Of a DNA stretch of 64,000 nt, positions 44,952 through 54,573 are shown in pieces (within the stretch, counting starts at the first letter, position 1; each line of letters opens with the position of its first letter). Under the pieces are notes generated by a model. The model did no database searches, had not been told where the DNA came from, and was given only the letters and a program-made list of their open reading frames with translations. This DNA comes from Paraburkholderia silvatlantica. GTDB taxonomy: Bacteria; Pseudomonadota; Gammaproteobacteria; Burkholderiales; Burkholderiaceae. The DNA is taken from NCBI RefSeq assembly GCF_003096715.1, contig NZ_QEOL01000032.1, positions 1-64,000 on the forward strand, read 5' to 3'. A program made the translations under genes and the position numbers.

Positions 44952-46498
44952 TCAAACCGTTCCGCTCGATCGAATCGGCCGCCACCGCCACGCACAACTG
45001 GCGTCGCCGGCAGATTCTGAAGGCGGGCGCCTCCACGCTCGTGCTCGGTCTTGCCGTGCCGCGCCTCGCGTGGGCCACGTCGGTTGTCGGCGTGCGCGTG
45101 TGGCCCGCGCGAGACTACACCCGCGTCACCATCGAATCGGACCAGCCGCTGCAGAACACGCAGCAACTGCTGCAGGGCCCCGATCGTCTCGTCGTCGATC
45201 TCACCGGGCTCGATCTCGACGACGCGCTCAGGAACCTCGTCTCCAAGATCACGCCGAACGATCCGCAGATCCAGGCCGTGCGCGTGGGCCAGTATCAGCC
45301 GCACGTGGTGCGCATGGTGTTCGACCTCAAGGGCGGCGTGAAGCCCCAGGTGTTCACGCTTGCCCCGATCGGCTCGTACAGGTACCGGCTCGTGTTCGAC
45401 CTTTATCCGGCGGTCGCGCCCGACCCGCTCATGGACCTGCTCGCGCAAACCGAGCGCAAGCAGCAGCAGCTCGACGCCCACCAGGCGATGAACGACAGCG
45501 CGCCGCCGCCGTCCACGCCGTCCACGCTCACGGGCCCGAACACCCCGCCCGCGCACGACAACAGCGACGCATTTTTCGAGCGCTACGCGCAGAACGACGC
45601 GGGCGGCTTGCCGGGCGCGCCGCCCGCCACGCCGCCCGCGCCTCCGGCGGTGCTCGCGCCGCGTCCGGGCAAGCCCGCCGCGCCGAAGCCGCCCGTCCTC
45701 GCCCAGCGCAACAACAACAATGACGACGACAGCGCGGGCGGCGACAACTACGGCTTCACCGCGCCGAAGTCCACCCGGGGCGGCACCACGCGCCTGTTGA
45801 CCGTCGCGATCGATCCGGGCCACGGCGGCGAAGACCCGGGCGCGATCGGCAGCGCGGGCACCTACGAGAAGCACGTCGCGCTCGACATCGCGAAGAAGCT
45901 GCGCGCGAAGATCGACGCCCAGCCCAACATGCGCGCGATGATGACGCGCGACGCCGACTTCTTCGTGCCGCTGAACGTGCGCGTGCAGAAGGCGCGCCGC
46001 GTGGGCGCGGACCTGTTCGTCTCGATTCACGCCGACGCGTTCACCACGCCCGAGGCGCGCGGCTCGTCGGTATTCGCGCTTTCCGAGCACGGTGCTTCGA
46101 GCGCCGCGGCGCGCTGGATGGCGAACAAGGAGAACGCGTCGGACCAGATCGGCGGCATCAGCGTGCAGACGGCCGACGCCGCCGTGAACCGCGCGCTCTT
46201 CGACATGTCGACGACGGCGCAGATCCGCGACTCGCTGCGTTACGGCGGCTTCGTGCTCAACGAGGTGGGCGAAATCAACAAGCTGCACAAGGGCTCGGTC
46301 GAGCAGGCGGGCTTTGCCGTGCTCAAGGCGCCCGACATTCCGTCGATCCTCGTGGAGACGGCCTTCATCAGCAATCCAGAAGAAGAAAGCAAGCTCAACG
46401 ACGACGCCTATCGCGACAAGATGGCGAACGCGATTCTCAAGGGCATCAAGCGCTATTTCGCGGCCAATCCGCCGCTCGCGAAGAGCCGCATGACCTGA
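44933..46498 (+). CDS. amiC: N-acetylmuramoyl-L-alanine amidase, AmiC type
   Basis: 521 residues. A twin-arginine signal (NWRRRQILKAGASTL) exports it to the periplasm. An AMIN domain follows (about residues 50-160, with VVDLTGLDLDDAL), then a Pro/Asn/Asp-rich linker (about 185-285) and the zinc amidase_3 domain (about 285-515). The last contains IDPGHGGEDPGA, FVSIHADAF and VLVETAFISNPEEES-like elements carrying the zinc ligands. It cleaves septal peptidoglycan during daughter-cell separation. An alternative ATG four codons downstream exists; 44933 has the better ribosome site. Confidence 0.94.
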   Translation: MSRKMLIKPFRSIESAATATHNWRRRQILKAGASTLVLGLAVPRLAWATSVVGVRVWPARDYTRVTIESDQPLQNTQQLLQGPDRLVVDLTGLDLDDALRNLVSKITPNDPQIQAVRVGQYQPHVVRMVFDLKGGVKPQVFTLAPIGSYRYRLVFDLYPAVAPDPLMDLLAQTERKQQQLDAHQAMNDSAPPPSTPSTLTGPNTPPAHDNSDAFFERYAQNDAGGLPGAPPATPPAPPAVLAPRPGKPAAPKPPVLAQRNNNNDDDSAGGDNYGFTAPKSTRGGTTRLLTVAIDPGHGGEDPGAIGSAGTYEKHVALDIAKKLRAKIDAQPNMRAMMTRDADFFVPLNVRVQKARRVGADLFVSIHADAFTTPEARGSSVFALSEHGASSAAARWMANKENASDQIGGISVQTADAAVNRALFDMSTTAQIRDSLRYGGFVLNEVGEINKLHKGSVEQAGFAVLKAPDIPSILVETAFISNPEEESKLNDDAYRDKMANAILKGIKRYFAANPPLAKSRMT

Positions 46499-46530
46499 GC
46501 GCCGCGTGGGGCATCCGGCGGCTTCGCAAG

Positions 46531-46565
46531 CGCCGCGCAAGCCTTCGGGCTGGCGCGGCGTTTTT
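46531..46565 (+). terminator. Intrinsic terminator of tsaE-amiC
   Basis: An eight-bp outer stem CGCCGCGC / GCGCGGCG with an inner AGCC/GGCT extension around TTCG, then TTTTT. Confidence 0.85.
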
Positions 46566-46582
46566 CCTCCGGCGCGCAGGCG

Positions 46583-47479
46583 TTACGAGCGCACGGCCCC
46601 GAGGCGCTGCTTGACCCAGCCCCCGAACACGTTGACGGCCAGACCGCCCATCACGAGCACGGCGCCGCCGATCTCGGCCGCGCTCAACTGCTCGCCGAGC
46701 AGCAGCGCCGCCGAGGCGAGCCCGACGATCGGCACGAGCAGCGAGAACGGCGCCACCTGGCTGGCGGGATACTTCGAGAGCAGGCGGCTCCAGAGGCTAT
46801 AGCCGATGAGCGTCGCCACGAACGCGAGATAGACGATCGCGCCCACCGAGCTCACGCCGAGGCCCGAGAGCGCAGCCACGATGCGCTGCGGACCTTCCAT
46901 CCAGTACGAGAGCACGAGAAACGGCAGCGGCGGCACGAGGCTCGCCCATACCACGAGGCCGACGAGATCCACCTTGCCCACCTTCTTCGTGACGATATTG
47001 CCGAGCGCCCACATGCAGGCCGCGCACAGCGTGAGCACGAAACCGGCGAGGGTCATGCCTTGCGCGCCGCCGCCCATCGACTGCATGCCGATCAGCGCGA
47101 GACCGCCCGCGGCGATCAGCAAGCCGATGACGTTCTGCGCGTGAAAGCGCTCGCGAAGAAACACCGCCGCGAAGCCGAGCGTGAAGAACGCCTGCGCCTG
47201 CAGCACGACCGAAGCGAGGCCCGCGGGCATGCCCACGTACATTGCCGTGAAGAGGAAGGCGAACTGGCCTAGCGAGATGGTCGCGCCGTAGGCGAGCAGC
47301 CAGCGCAGCGGCATTTGCGGGCGCTTCACGAACAGCACCGCGGGGAACGCCGCCAGCATGAAGCGCAGCGCGCCGAGCAGGAGCGGCGGCACGCCGTGCA
47401 GTCCCACCTTGATCACGACGAAATTCACGCCCCACGCGAGCACCACGACGAGCGCGAGCAACAAGTCCTTCGGCGACAT
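46583..47479 (-). CDS. EamA-family (DMT) permease
   Basis: 298 residues with ten hydrophobic helices forming two EamA repeats: VLAWGVNFVVIKVGLHGVPP near the N-terminus and CAACMWALGNIVTKKVGKVD starting the second half. It resembles YdcZ/RhaT-like amino-acid or drug exporters (YedA/EamA group). An AAGGAGAAGGGG site precedes the ATG. It is convergent with amiC. The substrate is not predictable. Confidence 0.88.
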   Translation of the reverse strand: MSPKDLLLALVVVLAWGVNFVVIKVGLHGVPPLLLGALRFMLAAFPAVLFVKRPQMPLRWLLAYGATISLGQFAFLFTAMYVGMPAGLASVVLQAQAFFTLGFAAVFLRERFHAQNVIGLLIAAGGLALIGMQSMGGGAQGMTLAGFVLTLCAACMWALGNIVTKKVGKVDLVGLVVWASLVPPLPFLVLSYWMEGPQRIVAALSGLGVSSVGAIVYLAFVATLIGYSLWSRLLSKYPASQVAPFSLLVPIVGLASAALLLGEQLSAAEIGGAVLVMGGLAVNVFGGWVKQRLGAVRS

Positions 47480-47708
47480 CCCCTTCTCCTTTTTACGTCA
47501 TACCTCTTCTTCGAAGCGGCGATCTTACCGCCTCGCGCCATTGCGCGACGCCCCGCGCCGTGCCGCCGGCACCGGGCCCCTACGTGGCCGCACGCCGGGA
47601 AAGCCGGCGTTAGAATGAGCGCCAGCCTCGCGCACGGCCTGCCTGCGCGCCGGTTTCGCCCACTAGCTGGCCCCAGGTCCGTGCCTTACGACTCATCCAG
47701 GAAGCATC

Positions 47709-48590
47709 ATGTCCTCATCGATCAAAGCGGTTCTCAAGCCTCATCAACGCGACATCGGCAATCTCTATGTGCGCCGCGTGCTGCCCGCGCTCGCCGCACG
47801 CCTCGTCGGTCCGTTCATCTTCTTCGACCACATGGGCCCCGCCACGCTCGCGCCCGGCTCGGGCGTGGACGTGCGCCCGCATCCGCATATCGGGCTCGCC
47901 ACGGTCACCTATCTCTTCGACGGCGCGCTCATGCATCGCGACAGCATCGGTTCCAGCCAGAAGATCGTGCCCGGCGACGTGAACTGGATGACGGCCGGAC
48001 GCGGCATCGTCCACTCGGAGCGCACGCCCGACGAGGACCGCGCCACCGGCCTCACCATGCACGGCATCCAGACGTGGGTGGCGCTGCCGCTCGATCACGA
48101 AGACACCGAGCCGTCGTTCTTCCATCACGCCGCCGCCACGCTGCCCGAACTCGAGCGCAACGGCGTCACGATGCGCGTGATCGCAGGCACGGCATTCGGC
48201 GCGACCTCGCCGGTCGAGACCTTTTCCGGCACGCTCTACGTCGCCGCAGATTTCGCGCCGGGCAGCGCGTTCGCGCTCGACGCGGAGCACGAAGAGCGCG
48301 GCGTCTATCTCGTGGAGGGCGATCTCGCGGTCGACGGCACGCCGCTCGAGCAGTACACGATGGCCGTGCTGGTGCCGGGCGAAACCGTCACGCTCTCGAG
48401 CGCGAACGGGGCACGCGTGATGCTGCTCGGCGGGGAAAAGCTCGAAGGCGAGCGCTTCATCGAATGGAACTTCGTGGCAAGCTCGCGCGAGAAGATCGAA
48501 GCCGCGAAGGAGGCCTGGACGCGCCAGGAAATGGGGCATGTTCCCGGCGAAACGGAATGGATCCCGCTGCCGGAAAAGAAGCCGCGCTAA
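47709..48590 (+). CDS. Pirin-family protein
   Basis: 293 residues with two cupin domains. The N-terminal cupin carries the metal-binding pattern FFDHMGPATL (about residues 38-47), HPHIGLATVTYLFDG (about 58-72) and GRGIVHSER (about 98-106), supplying three His and a Glu. The C-terminal cupin ends in the pirin-specific RFIEWNFVASSREKIE region. Some bacterial pirins have quercetinase activity or modulate pyruvate dehydrogenase; no specific role is shown here. An AGGAAG site precedes the ATG. trx follows 84 bases downstream. Confidence 0.92.
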   Translation: MSSSIKAVLKPHQRDIGNLYVRRVLPALAARLVGPFIFFDHMGPATLAPGSGVDVRPHPHIGLATVTYLFDGALMHRDSIGSSQKIVPGDVNWMTAGRGIVHSERTPDEDRATGLTMHGIQTWVALPLDHEDTEPSFFHHAAATLPELERNGVTMRVIAGTAFGATSPVETFSGTLYVAADFAPGSAFALDAEHEERGVYLVEGDLAVDGTPLEQYTMAVLVPGETVTLSSANGARVMLLGGEKLEGERFIEWNFVASSREKIEAAKEAWTRQEMGHVPGETEWIPLPEKKPR

Positions 48591-48674
48591 AGGCTCGCCG
48601 CTTTCGGCGGATGATTGAAACCCGGGCGTTTCGTCCCCAACTAGCGAAACAACGGATTTCCCAACGAGGACGCA

Positions 48675-49523
48675 ATGGACACCACTCTCGCCACTTTTGA
48701 AAAAGACGTGATCGAAGCGTCGGCGCTCGCGCCGGTGCTGGTCGACTTCTGGGCGCCCTGGTGCGGCCCTTGCAAGAGCCTGGGGCCGATGCTCGAAAAG
48801 CTCGAGGCCGAATACGCGGGCAAATGGAAGCTCGTGAAGGTGAACGTCGACGAGAATCAGGAGCTCGCCGCGCACTTCGGCGTGCGCAGCATCCCGCACG
48901 TCGTGGCGTTCGCGGACCGCCAGGCGGTCGATCAGTTCGTGGGCGTGCTGCCCGAAGGCCAGCTGCGCCAGTTCCTCGACGGCCTGATCCCCGACGGCGT
49001 CGACGCCGCGCGCCGCGCCGCGCAGGAAGCACTGGCCGAAGGCCGCCGCGACGAGGCCTATGAAGCGCTGCAGGCCGCGCTCGCGTTCGATCCGGGCAAC
49101 GACGAAGTGCGCATGGACCTGATCGAGATGCTGCTCGCCGACAACCGCGCCGAGGACGCGCAAAAGGAAGTCGAGCTGCTCTCGCCGAAGACCACGCAGG
49201 GCATCGACGCGCGCTTTAACGCACTCAAGACGCGCCTCGACGCGCTCGACGCCGCCGCCGACCTGCCGCCCACCGACGCGCTCGAAGCCCAGGTCGCCGC
49301 CAACCCCGGCGACCTCGAAGCGCGCTTCGATCTGGCGAACGCGCTGATCGCGCGGCACAAGTACGCGGGCGCGCTCGAGCATCTGCTGGAGATCGTGAAG
49401 CGCGACCGCGCCTTCCGCGACGACGTGGGCCGCAAGACCATGCTTTCCGTGTTCGATCTCGCGGCGCATCAGCCGCAGCTCGTGAGCGAGTGGCGGCGCA
49501 AGCTGAGCGCGACGCTGAACTGA
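48675..49523 (+). CDS. Thioredoxin-TPR co-chaperone (CnoX/YbbN family)
   Basis: 282 residues. A thioredoxin domain (about residues 5-108) retains the WCGPC redox motif (29-33). It is followed by TPR-like helices (about 115-280). E. coli CnoX (YbbN) lacks a redox-active second Cys (SxxC); here both Cys are kept, as in the Caulobacter-type proteins, so disulfide reductase activity is possible together with holdase function. A GAGGA site precedes the ATG. It is convergent with manC. Confidence 0.9.
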   Translation: MDTTLATFEKDVIEASALAPVLVDFWAPWCGPCKSLGPMLEKLEAEYAGKWKLVKVNVDENQELAAHFGVRSIPHVVAFADRQAVDQFVGVLPEGQLRQFLDGLIPDGVDAARRAAQEALAEGRRDEAYEALQAALAFDPGNDEVRMDLIEMLLADNRAEDAQKEVELLSPKTTQGIDARFNALKTRLDALDAAADLPPTDALEAQVAANPGDLEARFDLANALIARHKYAGALEHLLEIVKRDRAFRDDVGRKTMLSVFDLAAHQPQLVSEWRRKLSATLN

Positions 49524-49532
49524 ACTCGCGCG

Positions 49533-49559
49533 CGCGAGGACGCGGCGTGCGTCCTCGCG
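49533..49559. terminator. Hairpin between trx-TPR gene and manC
   Basis: An 11-bp perfect stem (CGCGAGGACGC / GCGTCCTCGCG) with a five-base loop between convergent genes. There is no T-run. Confidence 0.45.
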
Positions 49560-49586
49560 TAACGCCCTCGCCTTGCGTTCAGCCGG

Positions 49587-51125
49587 CTACGCCTGCTGAA
49601 CCCGGCCGTACTGGTCGTCGAAGCGCACGATATCGTCCTCGCCGAGATAACAGCCCGACTGCACCTCGATGATCTCGAGCGCCGTCTTGCCCGGATTCTC
49701 GAGCCGGTGCGTCATGCCTAGCGGGATATAGGTCGATTCGTTTTCGGAAAGCAGGAGCACCTCGTCGCCGCGCGTCACGCGCGCCGTGCCGCGCACCACG
49801 GTCCAGTGCTCCGCGCGGTGGTGATGCATCTGCAGCGAAAGCCGGCCGCCCGGCTTGACCACGATGCGCTTGACCTGAAAGCGCTCGCCCTGATCGACCG
49901 AGTCGTACCAGCCCCATGGGCGCTCCACGCGCCGGTGCTGCCGCGCCACCTCACTGTGCTGCGCCTTGAGCCTCGTGACCACTGCCTTGACGTCCTGAAC
50001 GCGGTCCTTCGCGACAACGAGCACGGCATCCGCAGTCTCGACCACCACCATGCCCTGCACGCCCACGCAGGCAACGAGGCGGCCGTCCGAATGCACGAAG
50101 GTGTCCGTCGCATCCTCGAACAGCACGCGCCCGCGCGCGACGTTGCCATGCTCGTCCTTCTCCGAGACCTGCCACAGGGCGTCCCACGCCCCGACGTCGG
50201 ACCAGCCCGAACGAAGCGGCACAACCACGCCCGCGAGCCGCGCATTCACGCCAACCGACTCCATCACCGCGTAGTCGATCGAATCGGACGGACAGGCGGC
50301 GAGCGCGTCCCGGTTCAAGTGGACGGTGCCGTCGGCGTCGACGCAGGCATTATCGAAGGCCGCCGTGCACTGCGCCGCGATGAGCGGCCGGCTTTGCGCG
50401 ATCGCCGCGAGCCAGACCGAGGCGCGCACAACGAAAATCCCGCTGTTCCAAAGATAGTTCCCCGAAGCAACATAGCTGGCAGCGCGCCCGGCATCGGGCT
50501 TCTCCACAAAATGCTCGATGCTGCGCGCGCCGCTGCTGCCAAGCGGCAAACCCGCGCCGATGTAGCCGTAGCCCGTTTCGGCGCGCTGCGGCGGCACGCC
50601 AAGCGTGACGATGGCGCCGCGCGCCGCGTGCGTCACGGCTTCTTCGAGCGCGGCAGCAAACGCGGCGCTATCGGCGATCAGGTGGTCAGCGGGCATGGCA
50701 ACGAGCACGGGATCGCCGTCGCCGCTGGCGGCAAGCGCCACCGCCGTCAGCGCGGGCGCCGTGTTGCGCGCGAGCGGTTCGAGCACGAAGCGGGCAGCCA
50801 TGCCGCTGCGGCCAAGACGGTCAGCGGTCAGATGGCGCAAGTCCTCACTGCTCACGACGAATGGCGCAGCCTTGCGAACCGCTGTGTGCGGTTCCGGCAG
50901 TGAGGTGGCCGCGTGCGGGAACACGCCGTCGAGGCGCCGGACAGTCGCCTCGAGCAGCGACTCGCCGTCGAGCAGGTCGATCAGTTGCTTGGGGCAGTGT
51001 TCGCGCGAAAGCGGCCATAGCCGCGTGCCGGAACCGCCCGCCAGCACAACGGGCTGAACGACGAGTTCGGCGTCACCTTCGCTGATCGCGGCTATCAGGC
51101 CGGCAGATGTCACATCGTTGTTCAT
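49587..51125 (-). CDS. manC: Bifunctional mannose-1-P guanylyltransferase/mannose-6-P isomerase
   Basis: 512 residues. The nucleotidyltransferase half opens with the GDP-mannose pyrophosphorylase motif LAGGSGTRLWPLSRE (residues 29-42). FVEKPDAGRAA and ESVGVNARLAGVVVPLRSGW follow. The C-terminal type II isomerase cupin (about 400-510) has RPWGWYDSVDQGERFQVKRI and the metal-binding LQMHHHRAEHW. It supplies GDP-mannose for exopolysaccharide or LPS; in Burkholderia the cepacian enzyme BceA is of this kind. No other polysaccharide genes are adjacent. A 28-residue N-terminal extension precedes the enzyme core. Confidence 0.93.
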   Translation of the reverse strand: MNNDVTSAGLIAAISEGDAELVVQPVVLAGGSGTRLWPLSREHCPKQLIDLLDGESLLEATVRRLDGVFPHAATSLPEPHTAVRKAAPFVVSSEDLRHLTADRLGRSGMAARFVLEPLARNTAPALTAVALAASGDGDPVLVAMPADHLIADSAAFAAALEEAVTHAARGAIVTLGVPPQRAETGYGYIGAGLPLGSSGARSIEHFVEKPDAGRAASYVASGNYLWNSGIFVVRASVWLAAIAQSRPLIAAQCTAAFDNACVDADGTVHLNRDALAACPSDSIDYAVMESVGVNARLAGVVVPLRSGWSDVGAWDALWQVSEKDEHGNVARGRVLFEDATDTFVHSDGRLVACVGVQGMVVVETADAVLVVAKDRVQDVKAVVTRLKAQHSEVARQHRRVERPWGWYDSVDQGERFQVKRIVVKPGGRLSLQMHHHRAEHWTVVRGTARVTRGDEVLLLSENESTYIPLGMTHRLENPGKTALEIIEVQSGCYLGEDDIVRFDDQYGRVQQA

Positions 51126-51672
51126 GCGAGTCCCTCCCCCGAAGTCGTGCACCGGGTCTCGTTACCGGTTTGCGTACGGGTGAGATTTGAACAATACGCA
51201 GCGCGCGAATCTGTACGCGCAGCCACATTGATCGCACGGCATGCCAGGAAATTTTTCTTCGGAACGGGGCCGCGGTCTTCGCGCGGTCATCGCGCAGTCG
51301 ACGCTATGTGCGGCAACGCACGAAGCGCGGAGATGGCCGCGCAAGGTGATGTTTCACATCCGAACGTTTTTGCGACGGTGTCGGCAGCGCCCCAACAGAA
51401 GTGAATCAAAACCGCGTCGCGTCAAAGGCAGGCGCACGACGCGTTCAAGGCGATGGCCCAACGATGTTTCAGCAAGGACTCATTTCCGCGCATCCGGGTG
51501 AGCAGCGAAAGTCGCTATATAAATCAAGGCGTTGGCCGCATCAAACTCTAGCGACTTCGCAAACGGCGCCGCGCTGGCGTTGTACAGAACTGAAACAATA
51601 ATGCGGCTTTATGTCGCTGCGGAAATAGCCCACGCCGCGCAGAACCGCAAGCGCCCTCACTTTCGCGGCGGC

Positions 51673-51688
51673 TGGCACAACCCCTGCT
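51673..51688 (+). promoter_or_regulatory. Sigma-54 (-24/-12) promoter candidate for the Crp/Fnr gene
   Basis: TGGCACAACCCCTGCT fits TGGCAC-N5-TTGCW with one mismatch; the invariant GG (51674-51675) and GC (51686-51687) have the exact required spacing. It points at the Crp/Fnr gene, leaving a leader of about 170 bases. The rest of the 740-bp gap 51126-51865 holds no gene I can support. Confidence 0.6.
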
Positions 51689-51865
51689 TAGTAGAGTTCG
51701 CCACAGGCGTCGATGCCGACAAACGAGATCGCAAAACGCTAACGGGGCTTATGGGGCCGGCGCAACGAACGTAGAGCCGTACGGGTAGCGGCGATAACAA
51801 AAAATTCGGTAGCCGGAAGCAGAAAAACAGGAGGCGGCACACGCCGCTTTACGCGAGGACCGATC

Positions 51866-52600
51866 ATGTTGACCCTTCAATCCGATCTGCACGGCAATCA
51901 TCTGCTTGGCGCACTTCCGTCAAACGAGTGGCAGGCATTGGCGCCGCATCTCGAACTCGTTCAGCTGCGCACTGAGCAGCTGCTCTGCGATTGCGGCCAG
52001 CGTATTCATCACGTGTACTTTCCGACGACTGCCGTCATCTCGATGCTCACGACAATGGAAGACGGCAGTTCCGTCGAAATTGCCGCGGTGGGCCGGGAAG
52101 GCATGACCGGCGTGCCTGTGCTGACCGGTGGCGAAACGATGCCGAACCGCGTGCAGGTGCAAAGTTCGGGCTTCGCGTACCGCATCAGCGCGCAGGCGCT
52201 CAAGCAGCAGTTTGCGCGCTCGGACCTCCTGCGCCGCATTACGCTGCTTTACATGCATGCCCTGCTCACGCAGATCGCGCAGACGGCCGCCTGCAACCGT
52301 CACCACTCGCTGAGCAAGCAGCTGTGCCGGTGGCTGCTGATCGAAGTGGACCGCGTGGACTCCAACGATCTGAGCGTAACGCAGCAACTGATCGCCGACA
52401 TGCTCGGCGTGCGCCGCGAAGGCGTCACGGAAGCCGCCGGCAAGCTGCACGACGAAGGTCTGATCCATCACAGCCGCGGCAAGATCCGCGTACTCGACCG
52501 CAAGCGCCTCGAAGCGCGCGCATGCGAGTGCTACGGTCTCGTGCGCCGCGAGTTCGATCGCCTGCTGCCGCGCCTGCACGAAGCGGAAGCGGTCGAATAA
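51866..52600 (+). CDS. Crp/Fnr-family transcriptional regulator
   Basis: 244 residues. A cyclic-nucleotide-binding-like beta roll (about residues 12-130, with VYFPTTAVISMLTTMEDGSS and EIAAVGREGMTGVPVLTGG) is followed by a dimer helix and a Crp-type HTH (about 165-225, LSVTQQLIADMLGVRREGVTEAAGKLHDEG). No N-terminal Fnr Cys cluster is present, and the canonical cAMP-contacting Arg-Ser pair is not seen, so the signal is unclear. A GAGGA site precedes the ATG. It is divergent from manC, so control of polysaccharide precursor supply is conceivable. Confidence 0.88.
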   Translation: MLTLQSDLHGNHLLGALPSNEWQALAPHLELVQLRTEQLLCDCGQRIHHVYFPTTAVISMLTTMEDGSSVEIAAVGREGMTGVPVLTGGETMPNRVQVQSSGFAYRISAQALKQQFARSDLLRRITLLYMHALLTQIAQTAACNRHHSLSKQLCRWLLIEVDRVDSNDLSVTQQLIADMLGVRREGVTEAAGKLHDEGLIHHSRGKIRVLDRKRLEARACECYGLVRREFDRLLPRLHEAEAVE

Positions 52601-52646
52601 CGCGACCGGCGCGCGCGGTTCGTTCGCTTTCCGGCGCGATACGAAG

Positions 52647-52669
52647 GCGTGCCTTATCAGGCACGCTTT
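52647..52669. terminator. Terminator between Crp/Fnr gene and tcdA
   Basis: An eight-bp stem GCGTGCCT / AGGCACGC with a TATC loop, flanked by short A and T runs. It serves convergent genes. Confidence 0.65.
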
Positions 52670-52690
52670 CCAGCGTTTCTGCGCCCGGCC

Positions 52691-53563
52691 TCAATGCCCG
52701 CTGGCTTGATGCGCCAACGCGCGCAGCACGTACGAAGCCGCCGCGAAGCCAAAGCTCGCCGTCACGCACACGCTCGAACCAAATCCCGCGCAGTTCAGCC
52801 CCACCGGACCGTGATGACCCGGCGACGTGGTGACGTGCTCGGCCTCGGCGTCGATATCGCACACGGCCGCCTCGGGATAGATGAGCGGCTCGTCCGAATA
52901 CACCGCGCTCACCTTGAACCTGGCCTTCGGCCCGCGCGCAAAGCCGTGCTGCTTGCGCAACTGGCCGCGCACCTTGGAGAGCAGCGGGTCCTGGATCGTG
53001 AGCGCGAGGTCGTCGATGCGAATCCGCGTGGGGTCGAGCTGGCCGCCCGCGCCGCCCACCGTGATGAGCGGCACGCGATGCTTCACGCACCAGGCGATCA
53101 GGGCGGTCTTGGTGCGCACGCTGTCGATGGCGTCGATCACGTAGTCGAAGCCGCCGCCCAGCAACGCACCAAAGTTCGACGGCTCGACGAAATCCTCGAC
53201 AAGACGCACGTCGCAGCCCGGGTCGATGAGCTTGATGCGCTCGGCCATGGCCTCGACCTTGGGCTTGCCGTAGTTGCCGTCGAGCGCGTGGATCTGGCGG
53301 TTGGTGTTGCTCTCGGCCACGTTGTCGAGGTCGATGAGCGTGAGCTTGCCGATCGCGCTGCGCGCGAGCGCCTCCGCGGCCCACGAGCCCACGCCGCCAA
53401 TGCCGATCACGGCGACGTGGGCGCGCTCGAACGCGTCGAGCGCGGGTGCGCCATAAAGCCGCGCGATTCCGCCGAATCGGCGGGCTCGGTCGGCAACATC
53501 GTCGGCAGGGCTCGCGGTAAGATCGACGGAGCCGGCGGCAGGAGAAATCGGGGTACTGGACAT
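52691..53563 (-). CDS. tcdA: tRNA threonylcarbamoyladenosine dehydratase TcdA
   Basis: 290 residues of the E1/ThiF/MoeB superfamily. It cyclises t6A to ct6A at tRNA position 37 using ATP. The nucleotide-binding VAVIGIGGVGSWAAEAL begins at residue 50. IDLDNVAESNTNRQIHAL supplies the adenylate contacts, and DAIDSVRTKTALI and CSVYSDE-like VSAVYSDEPLIYP follow. It lacks the CxxC zinc pairs of MoeB/ThiF, as TcdA does. The start was chosen at MSSTPISPAAG. The window also holds tsaE of the same modification pathway. Confidence 0.92.
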   Translation of the reverse strand: MSSTPISPAAGSVDLTASPADDVADRARRFGGIARLYGAPALDAFERAHVAVIGIGGVGSWAAEALARSAIGKLTLIDLDNVAESNTNRQIHALDGNYGKPKVEAMAERIKLIDPGCDVRLVEDFVEPSNFGALLGGGFDYVIDAIDSVRTKTALIAWCVKHRVPLITVGGAGGQLDPTRIRIDDLALTIQDPLLSKVRGQLRKQHGFARGPKARFKVSAVYSDEPLIYPEAAVCDIDAEAEHVTTSPGHHGPVGLNCAGFGSSVCVTASFGFAAASYVLRALAHQASGH

Positions 53564-53746
53564 GACGGTAGGCAATCGTAAGCGGACCTCGGACCGCTCA
53601 CACGCTGCTGTCACGGTCCTCGCAAGACCCGTATTTTGCCTGATCGCGCCGCACGAGGCCGGGCGCCCCTCGCCGGGCGCCTTCCTCGCCTGTTCGACAT
53701 TCGCCTGTTCGATATACTTCTCCGCATTGAAGCGTCTGCCTAAAAG

Positions 53747-54388
53747 ATGACCTCCCTCGCCGATCTCCGCAAGACCTACTCGCTCGGCTCGCTCGACGCC
53801 GCCGACGTCGATCCCGATCCGATCCGCCAGTTCCAGACCTGGTTCGCCCAGGCGCTGGACGCAAAGCTGCCCGAGCCCAACGCCATGACGGTCGCCACGG
53901 TCGACCCGCAAGGCCGCCCCGCCGCGCGCATCCTGCTCATCAAGGGCGTGGACGAGCGCGGTTTCGTGTTCTTCACGAACTACGAAAGCCGCAAGGGCCG
54001 CGAGCTGAGCGCGAATCCACATGCGGCGTTGCTCTTTCACTGGATCGAACTGGAGCGTCAGGTTCGCATCGAGGGCAAGGTCGAACTCACGAGCGCCGAG
54101 GAAAGCGACGCCTACTTCAACTCGCGCCCGCTCGGCTCGCGCATTGGCGCGTGGGCCTCGGAGCAAAGCACGGTGATCGCGAACCGCGAGACGCTCGAAG
54201 CCCGCGAGCGCGAGATCGTTGCGCAGTATGGCGAAACGCCCCCGCGCCCGCCGCACTGGGGCGGCTACCGGCTCGTGCCGCAGGCCATCGAGTTCTGGCA
54301 AGGCCGCCCGTCGCGCCTGCACGACCGCATCCGCTACACGCGTGAGCACGCGGGCGCGGCCTGGCGCATCGAGCGTCTCGCGCCCTGA
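53747..54388 (+). CDS. pdxH: Pyridoxine/pyridoxamine 5'-phosphate oxidase
   Basis: 213 residues, the standard length. It oxidises PNP/PMP to pyridoxal 5'-phosphate with FMN. Motifs are NAMTVATVDPQGRPAARILL, the FMN-site FTNYESRKGRELSANPHAAL (about residues 76-95), and the C-terminal PPHWGGYRLVPQAIEFWQG and RLHDRIRY block. It is divergent from tcdA. It provides the cofactor used by AspD in this window, though there is no operon link. Confidence 0.95.
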   Translation: MTSLADLRKTYSLGSLDAADVDPDPIRQFQTWFAQALDAKLPEPNAMTVATVDPQGRPAARILLIKGVDERGFVFFTNYESRKGRELSANPHAALLFHWIELERQVRIEGKVELTSAEESDAYFNSRPLGSRIGAWASEQSTVIANRETLEAREREIVAQYGETPPRPPHWGGYRLVPQAIEFWQGRPSRLHDRIRYTREHAGAAWRIERLAP

Positions 54389-54573
54389 GCGCATGCGCGC
54401 GGCGTAACACGCTTACCGTACTTGCGCCGCGCGCACCGGGTTTTCGTCTCACCGCTTTCGTTGCACGTCGCTCAGTCGTTCGCTGTTGCGATAACGCTGT
54501 CGCCAAAAAACCTGCATCGCAATTCGCTTTTGTCGTCGGGCTTCAATCGTTCATCTGACACGGAGAGAAACGC

